Shown: positions 16,524-26,398, counted from the first letter of the stretch. The stretch is DNA of 64,000 nt from Peribacillus simplex (GCF_900156045.1 NZ_FTMX01000001.1:124001-188000), one strand, 5' to 3'. A program made the numbers and translations. Notes: generated from the letters alone by a model not told the origin.

Positions 16524-17366
16524 TTATCGCGAAGTAAGCTTAATGGCTGAATCGATAATTTTATCCCAATCTTCACTATGAATCTCATGTCCTGATCCAT
16601 CAAGAGTCACTAATTCTGCATGAGGAATGGCTTTTGCAAGAGCAAGCCCGTGCTCGTACGGCAAGGCTGGATCTTCTGTGCCATGAATAATGAGGACGGG
16701 TACGGATATCTCACCCATTCTATCATAATATTCGTCTCCGCCAGCAAGCAAGGCATGATTAAATCTGCTCGGCAGCTGTTTGGCGCGGTCCGCCTCTCTT
16801 TTTGCCAGTTTATACATTCTTTCCTGCTCATAAGGTTTGGAACCGGCTAAAGTTTTCCACCCATCCGCAAGATAAGCGATGACCGCCTCCCGATTTGACC
16901 AATCCATGGAAGCGCTCTTTGCATGATAATCCAATATGCTTTGGTCCATTGGAGGCAGTTTTTCCATTACAGTCCCGAACACACTTGATGCAATTAGCGT
17001 AAGCGTAGTTACGCGTTCCGGATATTTTAATGCAAGAATCTGGCCGATCAAACCGCCTAGGGACATTCCAACGATAGAAGCGTGTTCTATGGAATAAGCG
17101 TCCAAGACTCCCGCGGCGTCGTCAGCCATGTCCGTTATTGTATAGTTGGAGGTACCGGGTTCATAACTGACCGATCGTCCCAGATCCCGATGATCGTACC
17201 GAATGACAAATCTCCCCGAATCAGCGAGGCGGAGACAGAAGTCATCATCCCACCAGTCTAATGAAGACATCGCTCCCATGATCAAAAGCACAGCAGGGTC
17301 CTTTGGGTTTCCAAAACTTTCTGTACATATATCCACTTTATTTATTTTCAGTATCTGTTCACTCAT
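16524..17366 (-). CDS. Alpha/beta hydrolase
   Basis: A 280-residue hydrolase. The nucleophile elbow is GMSLGG (G-x-S-x-G), the oxyanion region LLIMGAMSSLDWWDD, the acid lies in IIHGTEDPALPYEHG, and the catalytic histidine in GSGHEIHSEDW, so the triad is complete. Family members include esterases and dienelactone- or haloperoxidase-like enzymes; the substrate is not evident. ATG start with GGAGG site. The gene stands alone, followed by the bidirectional terminator. Confidence 0.88.
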   Translation of the reverse strand: MSEQILKINKVDICTESFGNPKDPAVLLIMGAMSSLDWWDDDFCLRLADSGRFVIRYDHRDLGRSVSYEPGTSNYTITDMADDAAGVLDAYSIEHASIVGMSLGGLIGQILALKYPERVTTLTLIASSVFGTVMEKLPPMDQSILDYHAKSASMDWSNREAVIAYLADGWKTLAGSKPYEQERMYKLAKREADRAKQLPSRFNHALLAGGDEYYDRMGEISVPVLIIHGTEDPALPYEHGLALAKAIPHAELVTLDGSGHEIHSEDWDKIIDSAIKLTSR

Positions 17367-17668
17367 GTTTTTTACCTCCGTATTAATTATTATCTAATAG
17401 CCGTTACCATGGCGCAGATCAATAAATTCTTTCCGGAGCATGATGATTGGCCTGCGCTTTTAATTATCGCAGTCTAACCCACTTAATAATCATGACGAGG
17501 CCTCCTTTTTATTTGTAAAATGGGAAAGATCCCTATATTACTGTAACATGAGCGAGCTCTTTGCACCACCAAATTTTTCCACAATTCCATGAAGACAGAA
17601 AAACCCCGAATACAGAGCACCTTTTTTGGTGTCATTTATCCGGGGTTTATTACAGATGCATTTTTCAT
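17367..17668. other. Intergenic region between two leftward genes
   Basis: It holds the terminator of the downstream-reading dehydrogenase gene (17599-17650) and presumably the hydrolase promoter. I see no gene. Confidence 0.4.
17599..17650 (-). terminator. Terminator of the 3-hydroxybutyrate dehydrogenase gene
   Basis: AAACCCCG-ATA pairs with TAT-CGGGGTTT, enclosing a smaller CACC/GGTG hairpin; reading leftwards it ends in TTTTT. Confidence 0.7.
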
Positions 17669-18445
17669 TTATTGAGCTGTATATCCGCCATCTAACACGA
17701 CTGCCTGGCCTGTGATGCCCCGTGCTTTGTCGCTAGCGAGGAAAATGGCGTAGTCGGCAATTTCACTTACATCGAGTAAGCGGTTTTGTGGGACAAGTGG
17801 ATAGATGACCTCTTCCAAAACGCTTTCTAGAGGCACTTTTCTTGTTTTCGCCAGATCCTCCAGTTGTCCGCGGACGAGTGGTGTATCTACGTATCCTGGA
17901 CAAAGGGCATTGACGGTAATGCCAAAAGAGGCGCTTTCCAAGGCGGCGACTTTCGTTAATCCGATTACACCGTGTTTGGCACTATTGTACGCTGCTTTGT
18001 TGGCAAATCCAATCAGGCCGTTAATGGAAGAGATATTGATGATTCTGCCGAAGCCTTGTTCTTTCATGATCGGCAAAACATTCTTGATTGAAATGAATGG
18101 CGCGGTCAGCATGATTTTGATCATCAGCTCGAATTTTTCAGTTGGAAACTCCTCGATTGGAGCAACATGCTGAAGGCCGGCGTTATTGATGAAAATATCT
18201 ATTCGTCCGTATTTGTCTTTAGCTTGTTTGATTAGTTGGATGATATCCTCTTCACTTGTTACGTCCGCTTTTAAGCCGATAACTTCCAAGCCTTTATTCC
18301 TTAGGTCCAATGCAGCTTTTTCCACTGTGTTTTGATCAAGGTCGGACAAAACGACCTTTGCGCCATTTTCAGCGAATATCTTTCCAATCTCAAAACCGAT
18401 TCCTCTAGCGGATCCGGTAATGATCGCCACTTTATCTTTAACCAT
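17669..18445 (-). CDS. D-3-hydroxybutyrate dehydrogenase (SDR family)
   Basis: A 258-residue classical short-chain dehydrogenase: cofactor loop TGSARGIGF at about residues 9-17, NNAG near 88, catalytic serine in NISSINGLIG and YNSAK (Tyr-x-x-x-Lys) near 155-159. The sequence from INNAGLQHVAPIEEFPTEKF matches bacterial 3-hydroxybutyrate dehydrogenases, which convert 3-hydroxybutyrate to acetoacetate with NAD. The ATG at 18445 follows GGAGG; an ATG five codons earlier lies on the binding site. It is divergent from the hydroxybutyryl-CoA dehydrogenase operon, consistent with a shared pathway. Confidence 0.88.
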   Translation of the reverse strand: MVKDKVAIITGSARGIGFEIGKIFAENGAKVVLSDLDQNTVEKAALDLRNKGLEVIGLKADVTSEEDIIQLIKQAKDKYGRIDIFINNAGLQHVAPIEEFPTEKFELMIKIMLTAPFISIKNVLPIMKEQGFGRIINISSINGLIGFANKAAYNSAKHGVIGLTKVAALESASFGITVNALCPGYVDTPLVRGQLEDLAKTRKVPLESVLEEVIYPLVPQNRLLDVSEIADYAIFLASDKARGITGQAVVLDGGYTAQ

Positions 18446-18633
18446 ATTACATTCCTCCAATAAAAAATGTAATGGTCCAGGTCTGTCATTTTATGTCGTA
18501 CATAGGGAATATTTCACAAGGTAAACTCCATTGGAAATATAAAGGGAAGGTTATAAAAATATGGTTTAGGTTAATGAGTAAGAGTCTATCATGATTTTCA
18601 AGATAAAAAAAGAATTTTATTTCCACCCTATCT

Positions 18634-18650
18634 TTGGCATAAATATTGCA
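18634..18650 (+). promoter_or_regulatory. Sigma-54 (-24/-12) promoter of the hydroxybutyryl-CoA operon
   Basis: TTGGCAT-AAATA-TTGCA. GG at 18636-18637 and GC at 18648-18649 are exactly ten bases apart, as sigma-54 holoenzyme requires. It lies about 50 bases before the start of the dehydrogenase gene at 18703, and the operon itself encodes a sigma-54 activator. Confidence 0.85.
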
Positions 18651-18702
18651 TAGATAAAAAGATGAGTAAATAAAGGTAATGGAAACGGAAAGGGGAAGCT
18701 GG

Positions 18703-19650
18703 ATGATTAAAAAAATAGCCATTATCGGTTCAGGCGTAATGGGGAGCGGGATCGCTCAGTCTTTTGCAGTTAGCGGGTATTTCGTCACCATTAACGATAT
18801 AAAGGAAGAGTTGCTGCACCATGCCCAAAATCGAATTTCTGAGAATCTATCACTGCTCATTGAGGAAGGGGCCTTGACTGATCAGGAAAAGCAAGATGCT
18901 TTAGCGAATATTACGTATAGCGCAGATTTGGAAGAGGCTGTAAGGGATGCTGACTTTATCATTGAGGCGATTCCGGAAGTCATCGAGCTGAAGTTGAATC
19001 TATATCAGCAAATGGAGGAAATGATCAAAACGGATGCCATTGTTGCTTCAAATACATCGACCTTTCCGATTTCTCAATTGATGGAGAAGGCCTCGTTTGC
19101 GGACAGAATGGTCATCACGCATTTCTTTAATCCTGGCCATTTGGTTCCGTTGGTTGAAATTGTTCAGCATGACGAAACAAAGCCCGAAATCGTTAAGGCA
19201 ACAATGGATTTAATGCGTAAAATCGGCAAGTCTCCGATTCTCTTGAAAAAAGAGATAGCAGGATTCATCGCCAATCGTCTCCAGACTGCCTTGATGCGGG
19301 AAGCCTTTTATCTATTGAAAGAGGGCGTTGCCGATGCTAAGGATATCGATACGGCGATTACGGCTGGACCTGGTTTTCGCTGGGCATTTACTGGACCGAT
19401 CGAGATAGCTGATTTTGGCGGACTGGATACATGGCAGCGCGTTTTTGATAATGTTGCACCGGTATTGGATCAAGGTAAGGAGGCCCCTGATTTGATTCGT
19501 GATTTGGTGGCTAAAGGAAAACTTGGGACGAAGTCGGGAGAAGGGATTTTTACGTATGAAGGATCTGCCGTTTCTCAGAAAATCAATGAGAGGGACCGTA
19601 ATTTTATTAAACTGGGAAAATTAAAAATGGAGAAGGAGGAAGTATTATGA
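18703..19650 (+). CDS. 3-hydroxybutyryl-CoA dehydrogenase
   Basis: A 315-residue two-domain enzyme that interconverts 3-hydroxybutyryl-CoA and acetoacetyl-CoA. The NAD-binding motif [11 protein letters not shown] is at about residues 9-19, and the catalytic histidine lies in [15 protein letters not shown] near 140. The C-terminal domain carries [20 protein letters not shown]. Start ATG 18703 fits the family N-terminus ([11 protein letters not shown]); an ATG eight codons upstream is less likely. It overlaps the thiolase start by four bases. Confidence 0.9.
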   Translation: MIKKIAIIGSGVMGSGIAQSFAVSGYFVTINDIKEELLHHAQNRISENLSLLIEEGALTDQEKQDALANITYSADLEEAVRDADFIIEAIPEVIELKLNLYQQMEEMIKTDAIVASNTSTFPISQLMEKASFADRMVITHFFNPGHLVPLVEIVQHDETKPEIVKATMDLMRKIGKSPILLKKEIAGFIANRLQTALMREAFYLLKEGVADAKDIDTAITAGPGFRWAFTGPIEIADFGGLDTWQRVFDNVAPVLDQGKEAPDLIRDLVAKGKLGTKSGEGIFTYEGSAVSQKINERDRNFIKLGKLKMEKEEVL

Positions 19651-20822
19651 GAGAAGTAGTGATTGTAGGGGCAGCAAGAACACCAGTTGGTGCGTTTGGA
19701 GGCAGTCTTGCCAATGTGTCGGCGGTTGACTTGGGAGTTGTGGCCGCCAAGGAAGCGATTAAGCGGGCAAATATCTCGGCTGACATGATCGATGAGGTAT
19801 TGGTAGGGAATATTCTATCTGCTGGATTAGGGCAAAATGTGGCACGTCAGGTTGCGATTCATGCAGGGATTCCGGAAACGACGCCGGCCATGGCCATTAA
19901 TAAACTTTGCGGATCTGGCCTCCGTACGGTAATAATGGGAGCGCAATTCATTGCCCTTGGTGATGCTGATGTGATTCTTGCCGGGGGGATTGAAAGCATG
20001 AGCAATGCTCCATATTTACTTCCAAATTATCGTTTTGGACAGAAAATGGGGAATGCCGAAGCAGTCGATTCCATGACATATGACGCCTTAACGGATGTTT
20101 TTAATCAATATCATATGGGCGTGACTGCGGAGAATATCGCCGAGCAGTGGGAAATCAGCCGTGAAATGCAGGATGAATTTGCTTTAGAGAGCCAACTGAA
20201 GGCTGAGAAGGCACAGCTTGAAGGACGATTTGCAGATGAAATCGTACCTGTTGAATATAAACGCAGAGGAAAGACGATCTTGGTGGACCAAGATGAACAC
20301 CCGCGTCATGGGCTGACGATCGACCAGCTAGCGAAGCTGCGTCCTGCTTTTAAGGAAAATGGAACGGTTACGGCAGGAAATGCATCCGGAATCAATGATG
20401 GGGGTGCGATGTTAGTCCTGATGTCTAAAGAAAAAGCGGACGAGCTGGGACTGGAAGCATTAGCGACAATTAAGTCATATGCAAACGCTGCGCTTGATCC
20501 GAAAATAATGGGATACGGTCCTGTGCCAGCGACAAGGAAGGCTTTGGAAAAAGCGGGATTGACAATAGATGATCTTGATTTGATGGAAGTGAATGAAGCC
20601 TTTGCGGCACAATCACTCGCCGTGCTTAAAGACCTTGAACTGAATCCGGAGAAAGTGAATGTAAATGGCGGTGCGATAGCTCTGGGTCATCCGGTAGGTG
20701 CTTCCGGTGCCCGCATCTTAGTGACTTTATTGTATGAAATGAAGCGTAAAGATGCAAAAACCGGCCTTGCCACATTATGTATCGGTGGCGGACAGGGAAC
20801 TGCGCTGATTGTGGAACGGTAA
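19647..20822 (+). CDS. Acetyl-CoA acetyltransferase (thiolase)
   Basis: A 391-residue thiolase. The nucleophile is Cys88 in NKLCGSGLR, the histidine lies in [16 protein letters not shown] near 348, and the second cysteine in [10 protein letters not shown] near 378. It would split acetoacetyl-CoA into two acetyl-CoA. ATGA overlap with the dehydrogenase gene shows translational coupling. Together with the CoA-transferase and permease downstream it completes the route from acetoacetate to acetyl-CoA. Confidence 0.92.
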   Translation: MREVVIVGAARTPVGAFGGSLANVSAVDLGVVAAKEAIKRANISADMIDEVLVGNILSAGLGQNVARQVAIHAGIPETTPAMAINKLCGSGLRTVIMGAQFIALGDADVILAGGIESMSNAPYLLPNYRFGQKMGNAEAVDSMTYDALTDVFNQYHMGVTAENIAEQWEISREMQDEFALESQLKAEKAQLEGRFADEIVPVEYKRRGKTILVDQDEHPRHGLTIDQLAKLRPAFKENGTVTAGNASGINDGGAMLVLMSKEKADELGLEALATIKSYANAALDPKIMGYGPVPATRKALEKAGLTIDDLDLMEVNEAFAAQSLAVLKDLELNPEKVNVNGGAIALGHPVGASGARILVTLLYEMKRKDAKTGLATLCIGGGQGTALIVER

Positions 20823-20886
20823 TGACTTGGTCACATTTTCCTATGATATAATGGAGGAAACTTCAGACGGGTTAAGGAGAATAGGA

Positions 20887-22557
20887 ATGGCCAGCGATAA
20901 TGAAACTATTCAATTGGAATTAGTGAAAGCGATATTGGAAGAATTGCCTTTTGGTGTTTTGGTAACGAAAAACGAAACAGAAATCGTTCTCTGCAATCGC
21001 GTATTATCCGAGGCTTTTGCTGAGAATGAATTTGATCTGCAAATAAATTTGATTATTGAAAAAAATCTTGTACCAGCAGTAAATACTCCGATCCGTTTGA
21101 ATGATAATAATGGAATTATCAGAAAAGCCATCATTCAATTGGGTGATGAGGAGTATCAGATTTATCTCCTGTTATTTACAAATAATAAAAGTGATTTTCT
21201 TAATATCGATAATCATGAAGAACTTCTGTTTAAGGATATTATCGAATTTGCCTATGACGGCTTGGTGATGGTCGATACGGAAGGGTATGTCCAAATGCTG
21301 AGCCACGCTTATGCGGATTTTCTTGGCGTCGATCAGGAAAGCTCCATTGGGAAACATGTAACCGAGGTCATTGAAAATACCCGTATGCATGTGGTCGCCA
21401 AAACTGGCAAGCAAGAAGTCGCTGAATTACAAAAAATTAAAGATAATTATATAATTGCGACCCGCTCCCCGATAAGGAAGCAAGGAAAATTAATAGGGGC
21501 GGTCGGTAAGATTCTTTTTAAGAATGTCGGGCAATTTACCGCTCTTTCCAAGCGGATAAATTCACTTGAAGTAGAGCTGAAAAAGTACAAAGGCGATTTT
21601 CGCGAGAGAAATAAAGCCTCATATACGTTTGATCATTTGATGGGAAGAAGTCCTGCTTTCATGGAAGTAAAAGGTCAAGCTAAAATTGCCGCTAAAAGTG
21701 ACTCGAATGTGTTGATTTTGGGCGAAAGCGGAACAGGTAAGGAGCTGTTTGCCCATTCCATTCATAATGAAAGCAGAAGGGCCATGGGTGTCTTTGTCAA
21801 AGTGAACTGTGCCGCCATCCCGGCAGAGCTGCTGGAGTCAGAGCTATTTGGCTATGAAGAGGGTTCTTTCACTGGTGCAAAAAAAGGCGGAAAAGCAGGT
21901 AAGTTCGAAGCGGCTGAAGGCGGAACGATTTTTCTCGATGAAATCGGTGAGCTGCCACTGCATATGCAGGTTAAGCTGCTCCGTGTTTTACAAGAAAAAG
22001 AGATCGAGAGGGTCGGTTCGACGGGAAGCATTCCGATTGATGTACGGGTAATCGCTGCAACGAACCGTAATCTGGAGGAAATGGTCTCGAAAGGGGAATT
22101 CCGACTTGATATGTATTACCGATTGAAGGTCTTGCAAATCCAAGTTCCTTCCTTAAGAGAGCGACCGGAGGACATTGAAATACTGGTAAATCATTTTGTT
22201 GAAAAGTACCAGAACCTCATGAAAAAAAGCGTAACGGGGATGAGTGAACAAGCTTTACGGCTGTTGCGACTTTATAAATGGCCAGGTAATATCCGTGAGT
22301 TGGAGAATATCATTGAACGAGCAATGAATATTGTTGAAGAAGGGGAGATGATACGTTCCAAGCATCTCCCTAAAGAAATAACGGGTCATAAAGAATCCAT
22401 ATCGATCCGCACTTTAGCTGAAGTAATGGACGAAACCGAACGGGCTGCAATCGTTTCATGTTTGGAAATGACTTCTGGTAATAAATCGGAAACGGCAAAG
22501 AGACTCGGAGTGAGCCGAACAACACTGTATGAAAAAATGAATAAATATGGTTTATGA
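20887..22557 (+). CDS. Sigma-54-dependent activator (PAS, AAA+, Fis-type HTH)
   Basis: A 556-residue enhancer-binding protein. A divergent PAS-like region and a PAS domain (IEFAYDGLVMVDTEGYVQML) fill the first 230 residues. The AAA+ domain has Walker A GESGTGKE near 279, the sigma-54 contact loop as GSFTGA near 325 (GAFTGA is usual), and Walker B GGTIFLDEIGEL. The C-terminus KSETAKRLGVSRTTLYEKMN is a Fis-like DNA-binding helix-turn-helix. The start at 20887 has AAGGAG upstream. It probably activates the promoters at 18634 and 23173, sensing a metabolite through PAS. Confidence 0.9.
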   Translation: MASDNETIQLELVKAILEELPFGVLVTKNETEIVLCNRVLSEAFAENEFDLQINLIIEKNLVPAVNTPIRLNDNNGIIRKAIIQLGDEEYQIYLLLFTNNKSDFLNIDNHEELLFKDIIEFAYDGLVMVDTEGYVQMLSHAYADFLGVDQESSIGKHVTEVIENTRMHVVAKTGKQEVAELQKIKDNYIIATRSPIRKQGKLIGAVGKILFKNVGQFTALSKRINSLEVELKKYKGDFRERNKASYTFDHLMGRSPAFMEVKGQAKIAAKSDSNVLILGESGTGKELFAHSIHNESRRAMGVFVKVNCAAIPAELLESELFGYEEGSFTGAKKGGKAGKFEAAEGGTIFLDEIGELPLHMQVKLLRVLQEKEIERVGSTGSIPIDVRVIAATNRNLEEMVSKGEFRLDMYYRLKVLQIQVPSLRERPEDIEILVNHFVEKYQNLMKKSVTGMSEQALRLLRLYKWPGNIRELENIIERAMNIVEEGEMIRSKHLPKEITGHKESISIRTLAEVMDETERAAIVSCLEMTSGNKSETAKRLGVSRTTLYEKMNKYGL

Positions 22558-22609
22558 CTGAAGAAATTGTCCTTTTGCGAAGGGTACTTTCTAAATTTTT
22601 AAAATAGTA

Positions 22610-22650
22610 GATTGGAACGGAAAGCGAGTGCCCGGAGTAAACGCAACGTT
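22610..22650. repeat. Truncated copy of the structured intergenic repeat
   Basis: The left end (GATTGGA) is joined directly to the right-hand part (CGGAAAGCGAGTGCC-GGAG) of the repeat seen complete at 22711, as if the middle had been deleted. Confidence 0.6.
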
Positions 22651-22710
22651 CAAAGTATAAAGACCTAAAAAAATGTAGGAACAGAGGTTAAATCTAAAGT
22701 TTTAAAAAAA

Positions 22711-22838
22711 GTTGATTGGAGCTGGTGTGCGAGACTCCTGCGGGAAAAGCGAGTCCAGGGGAGACCCCACAGGCGCAAAAGCGCCGAGGAGGCTCCCGGA
22801 CCGCCCGCGGAAAGCGAGTGCCTGGAGAGGAAATCAAC
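22711..22838. repeat. Structured intergenic repeat, copy A
   Basis: A 128-base element bounded by GTTGATT and AATCAAC. It contains the conserved blocks GCGAGACTCCTGCGGG, GAGACCCCACAGGCG and GAGGAGGCTC, an inner hairpin GGCGC-AAAA-GCGCC, and a second stem GGGGAG / CTCCC. Copy D at 53221 has the same plan with different, still paired bases. Confidence 0.85.
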
Positions 22839-22907
22839 GATCAAATTGTACAAACCGTAAAAAAACTATAGACCAACTCGATTTTCATTGAGTATGTCTA
22901 CAGTCTG

Positions 22908-22938
22908 AAGTGCCCTTTAGCCCAAGGGCACTTTTTTT
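22908..22938 (+). terminator. Intrinsic terminator downstream of the sigma-54 activator gene
   Basis: AAGTGCCCTT and AAGGGCACTT pair around a six-base loop, with a T7 run. Confidence 0.8.
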
Positions 22939-23030
22939 ATACTTATTAACTACCTCTTAAGAAATTTTTCCCCAGCACATATTTGAGTGTGTTAGAAAAT
23001 CCGTACAAAAAATGAAAGGAAATATAAATG

Positions 23031-23050
23031 GTGTAAGAAAAGGCTTACAC
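23031..23050 (+). promoter_or_regulatory. Palindrome upstream of the sigma-54 promoter (candidate activator site)
   Basis: GTGTAAG and CTTACAC are perfect inverted arms around six bases, about 125 bases before the -24 element, a usual distance for an enhancer site. A T6 run follows, so a terminator is the alternative reading. Confidence 0.4.
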
Positions 23051-23172
23051 TTTTTTGAAGTTTATACTTATGTGTACTGAAACCTTGACAGTTTTAAGGG
23101 ATTATATTTATAAAAAGGGAAATAAAATGTTGGAAAAAGCTTTAAAAGATGTGATTTTTCATTGTACTTAAG

Positions 23173-23189
23173 TTGGCACAATAATTGCA
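23173..23189 (+). promoter_or_regulatory. Sigma-54 (-24/-12) promoter of the permease / CoA-transferase operon
   Basis: TTGGCAC-AATAA-TTGCA matches the sigma-54 consensus closely. GG at 23175-23176 and GC at 23187-23188 are ten bases apart. It is about 280 bases before the permease start. Confidence 0.88.
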
Positions 23190-23258
23190 TAATTACTTTA
23201 GTGAATGGCCTATCTGTCATTTTATATTGTGTTTCCACGTAAAATGAAAGGGGATTTC

Positions 23259-23309
23259 GTGATTCAGCAGATTGTTGAAAGCGTTCTCAAAAAAATGGAA
23301 ACCACTTAG
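23259..23309 (+). CDS. Possible 16-residue leader peptide
   Basis: GTG start after AAAGGGG encodes MIQQIVESVLKKMETT and stops at TAG 23307, well before the permease gene. The amphipathic helix resembles the N-termini of microcompartment-targeted enzymes, so it could be a gene remnant, or it could be a translated leader. A second open frame of 62 codons from 23272 overlaps it and is less convincing. Confidence 0.3.
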   Translation: MIQQIVESVLKKMETT

Positions 23310-23453
23310 GAAGATCATTCAGCCTGACTTGGGGAAGGTAGGCCTGGATGGCAAAAGCGGAAAAATTGAAAATATGGAATTTAGGAGATTACTAGTTCTG
23401 CTTAAGGGCTTCCAAAATTACTTTGGGGCAAGGGGAGAAAAGGGGGAATTGAG

Positions 23454-24839
23454 TTGGTGATTCAAATTTTAGCCATCGTTGTGGCGCTGGGACTTTTAAT
23501 CTTTTTAGCCTACCGGGGCTATCCGGTCATTATCATAGCGCCAATCGTTACTTTATTGGCGGTCATTTTATCCGGTGGACATTTGCTGCCGAGTTATACA
23601 GAGACATATATGACATTTGCGGCTAACTATATTAAAGCGTTTTTTCCGATATTCTTATTAGGGGCCGTATTTGGAAAAGTCATGGAAATGAGCGGTGCAG
23701 CAGCATCCATTGCCAAGACCATCGTAAAGTCACTAGGCTCAAAGCAAGCTATTCTTGCCGTGGTGCTGGCGTGTTCGGCGCTGACATATGGCGGGGTTTC
23801 ATTGTTTGTAGTGGCATTCGCCGTTTATCCATTTGCAGCGGCAATTTTTAAAGAAGCAGACATTCCAAAAAGATTATTGCCAGGAACGATAGCATTAGGC
23901 GCCTTCACTTATACGATGGATGCCCTTCCTGGAACACCTCAGATTCAGAATATCATTCCAACGAATTATTTCGGAACAGATACCTATGCAGCTCCAATAA
24001 TGGGGATTATTGGCGCGATCATGGTATTCACTGGAGGAATGCTCTGGTTAGAGCGTCGCCGTAAACAAGCGTTGGCAAATGGTGAAGGCTACGGGGAAGG
24101 ACATATTAATGAACCAGAAAGTGCAGAACAGCAAAACCTGCCTAACTTTTGGCTGTCCATCGTACCGCTCATCCTTGTCGTAGCGTTTAATTTTGCTTTA
24201 AGCCGGAGTGCCATTTCGGTTAAGCACTGGTATGATGCATCGATGTTGAAGGAAACTTTCAACATTGCCGATGTAAGCACAGTCACTTCATCTTGGTCTT
24301 TGATTGTTGCATTGACAATCGGTATTATTGCAGCGATGCTGCTGAATGTTGGTCGTATCAAGGTCAAATTGGCAAGTGGATTAACAGCTGCGGCAATGGG
24401 ATCATTGCTTGCCATATTCAATACTGCATCTGAAGTTGGTTTTGGAAATGTGGTGAAAACGCTGCCTGGATTCTCGGTCATTCAAAACTGGGTGTTCGAT
24501 GCAAGCGGCAATCCACTCGTATCCGAAGCTATCGCCGTCAATGTGCTGGCAGGGATTACCGGATCCGCATCTGGTGGACTTTCGATTGCGTTAGAAGTAA
24601 TGGGAAGTCACTATTTGCAGGTGGCCCAAAGTGTCGGAATCACCCCGGAAATGCTTCATCGAATTGCATCCATGGCATCTGGCGGAATGGATACGCTGCC
24701 GCATAATGGTGCCGTCATCACCTTGCTTGCCATTACTGGACTGACACATCGTCAATCTTACAAGGATATCTTTGCGATTACGGTTTTGAAAACAGTGACC
24801 GTGTTCATCATAGCTTTTGCAACTTCACTGTTTATTTAA
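23454..24839 (+). CDS. GntP-family permease, probably for 3-hydroxybutyrate or acetoacetate
   Basis: A 461-residue membrane protein with about twelve spans, hydrophobic from residue 1 and carrying ALTYGGVSLFVVAFAVYPFA and MDALPGTPQIQNIIPTNYFG, typical of the GntP/CitMHS-like group. The ligand is inferred: the gene is followed at once by CoA-transferase subunits and lies next to 3-hydroxybutyrate dehydrogenase. The start is TTG 23454 (or GTG 23457) with AGGGGG seven bases upstream. Confidence 0.82.
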   Translation: MVIQILAIVVALGLLIFLAYRGYPVIIIAPIVTLLAVILSGGHLLPSYTETYMTFAANYIKAFFPIFLLGAVFGKVMEMSGAAASIAKTIVKSLGSKQAILAVVLACSALTYGGVSLFVVAFAVYPFAAAIFKEADIPKRLLPGTIALGAFTYTMDALPGTPQIQNIIPTNYFGTDTYAAPIMGIIGAIMVFTGGMLWLERRRKQALANGEGYGEGHINEPESAEQQNLPNFWLSIVPLILVVAFNFALSRSAISVKHWYDASMLKETFNIADVSTVTSSWSLIVALTIGIIAAMLLNVGRIKVKLASGLTAAAMGSLLAIFNTASEVGFGNVVKTLPGFSVIQNWVFDASGNPLVSEAIAVNVLAGITGSASGGLSIALEVMGSHYLQVAQSVGITPEMLHRIASMASGGMDTLPHNGAVITLLAITGLTHRQSYKDIFAITVLKTVTVFIIAFATSLFI

Positions 24840-24871
24840 TAGAATAGTATTAAGAATGGAGATGATGGAAA

Positions 24872-25567
24872 ATGAGTAAATTATTAACATCTTTTGATAG
24901 CGCTATTCAACAAATCGAGGATGGAGCAACCATTATCGTTGGCGGATTCGGATTAAGCGGAATACCAGAAAAACTGATCATTGCTTTGCGTAACAAAGGT
25001 GTAAAGGATTTGACGATTGTCAGCAACAATTGTGGAGTCGACGATTGGGGTCTAGGTCTTTTGCTTGAAAATAAGCAAATCAAAAAAATGATCGCTTCTT
25101 ATGTGGGGGAAAATAAGTTATTCGAACAGCAATTTTTAAGTGGCGAGCTGGAGGTCGAACTAGTTCCCCAAGGAACGCTGGCCGAGCGTTTAAGAGCGGG
25201 CGGAGCGGGAATTCCTGCCTTTTATACAGCTACAGGAGTAGGGACGGAAGTCGCGAAAGGTAAAGAACATAAAGAGTTTGATGGCCGCACATACATTATG
25301 GAAAAAGGAATAGTCGGAGATTTTGCCTTTGTAAAAGCCTGGAAAGCAGATCATTTCGGTAATCTTGTATATCGGAAAACGGCAAGGAATTTTAACCCTG
25401 TAGTTGCCACAGCAGGGAAAGTCACGCTTGTCGAAGTGGAGGAGCTCGTGGGCACAGGAGAACTCGATCCAGATGAAATTCATACTTCAGGGGTTTATGT
25501 ACAGAAAGTGCTTGTAGGAAATGACTATGAAAAACGAATTGAAAGACTTACAACTGCTAACGCATAA
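24872..25567 (+). CDS. 3-oxoacid CoA-transferase, subunit A
   Basis: A 231-residue alpha subunit. [16 protein letters not shown] at about 21-36 is the CoA-binding G-G-F-x-x-x-G-x-P motif, and [20 protein letters not shown] near 93-112 is conserved. With subunit B it activates acetoacetate using succinyl-CoA or acetyl-CoA. It follows the permease by 32 bases and is separated from subunit B by 17 bases. A second, diverged A subunit lies at 34630. Confidence 0.92.
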   Translation: MSKLLTSFDSAIQQIEDGATIIVGGFGLSGIPEKLIIALRNKGVKDLTIVSNNCGVDDWGLGLLLENKQIKKMIASYVGENKLFEQQFLSGELEVELVPQGTLAERLRAGGAGIPAFYTATGVGTEVAKGKEHKEFDGRTYIMEKGIVGDFAFVKAWKADHFGNLVYRKTARNFNPVVATAGKVTLVEVEELVGTGELDPDEIHTSGVYVQKVLVGNDYEKRIERLTTANA

Positions 25568-25584
25568 AAAGGAGGAGTATTCGA

Positions 25585-26232
25585 ATGACTAGACAACTAA
25601 TTTTAGAACGGGCCGTTAAAGAAATCCAAGATGGTATGTGTGTAAATTTAGGGATTGGAATGCCGACCTTGATTGCCAACATGATTCCAAATGACTTTAA
25701 TGTCATGCTTCAATCGGAAAATGGCTTACTGGGAATCGGGCCGTATCCAAAAAAGGATGAAGTCGATCCGGATTTGATTAATGCAGGAAAAGAAACAGTA
25801 ACGGCAAAATCAGGGGCATCATTTTTTGATAGCGCTGAATCATTCGCGATGATTCGCGGCGGCCACATCGACCTGGCCATTTTAGGCGGGATGGAAGTTT
25901 CCGAGAATGGGGACTTGGCAAACTGGATGATTCCAGGGAAGATGGTAAAAGGAATGGGAGGGGCGATGGATCTCGTCCAAGGCGCAAAACGAATTGTTGT
26001 CATTATGGACCATGTGAACAAGCATGGGGAATCCAAAGTGAAAAAGAGCTGTACATTGCCATTGACGGGGGAAAAGGTCGTCCATTGCCTGATTACCGAA
26101 CTGGCTGTTTTTCAATTTACAGAAGCTGGCATGGAATTGATTGAATTGCAAAATGGCATAACACTTGATGAAGTGAAAAGTAAAACAGAGGCTGACTTTA
26201 CAATAAGCCCCTCTATTGAAATTAGGGCGTAA
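25585..26232 (+). CDS. 3-oxoacid CoA-transferase, subunit B
   Basis: A 215-residue beta subunit. The catalytic glutamate is Glu45 in QSENGLLGIGPYP, and NLGIGMPTLI precedes it. GGHIDLAILGGMEVSENGDL and MVKGMGGAMDLVQGAKR complete the family pattern. It has AAGGAGG upstream and is the last gene of the operon, before the hairpin at 26264. Confidence 0.93.
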   Translation: MTRQLILERAVKEIQDGMCVNLGIGMPTLIANMIPNDFNVMLQSENGLLGIGPYPKKDEVDPDLINAGKETVTAKSGASFFDSAESFAMIRGGHIDLAILGGMEVSENGDLANWMIPGKMVKGMGGAMDLVQGAKRIVVIMDHVNKHGESKVKKSCTLPLTGEKVVHCLITELAVFQFTEAGMELIELQNGITLDEVKSKTEADFTISPSIEIRA

Positions 26233-26263
26233 GTTCAAAGAGATTAATAAAATAATTCATTAA

Positions 26264-26313
26264 TAGACTACTTCCGTTCGCCAGTTTGCGAAAGGAAGTA
26301 GTCTAATTTTTTT
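26264..26313 (+). terminator. Terminator of the permease / CoA-transferase operon
   Basis: TAGACTACTTCC and GGAAGTAGTCTA form a perfect 12-base stem followed by ATTTTTTT. Confidence 0.85.
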
Positions 26314-26398
26314 GGGTAAATTCCCTTTCTATGAAGGAACAACAGGCTTTTTCACCCTCATTTATCAATCTTGGATGGATGATATATTCAAAAAAAAT

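Larger units (their letters stand above)
22558..23453 (+). other. Long intergenic and leader region before the GntP permease gene
   Basis: About 900 bases with two repeat copies (one truncated, 22610-22650; one complete, 22711-22838), a terminator at 22908, a palindrome at 23031, a sigma-54 promoter at 23173, and a leader of roughly 250 bases that contains a short peptide frame at 23259-23309. Confidence 0.7.

Noticed and set aside
22665..22853. 62-codon frame on the - strand
   Set aside because: It is read from repeat copy A.
23272..23460. 62-codon frame before the permease gene
   Set aside because: No ribosome binding site or family resemblance; it overlaps a better short frame and the permease start.
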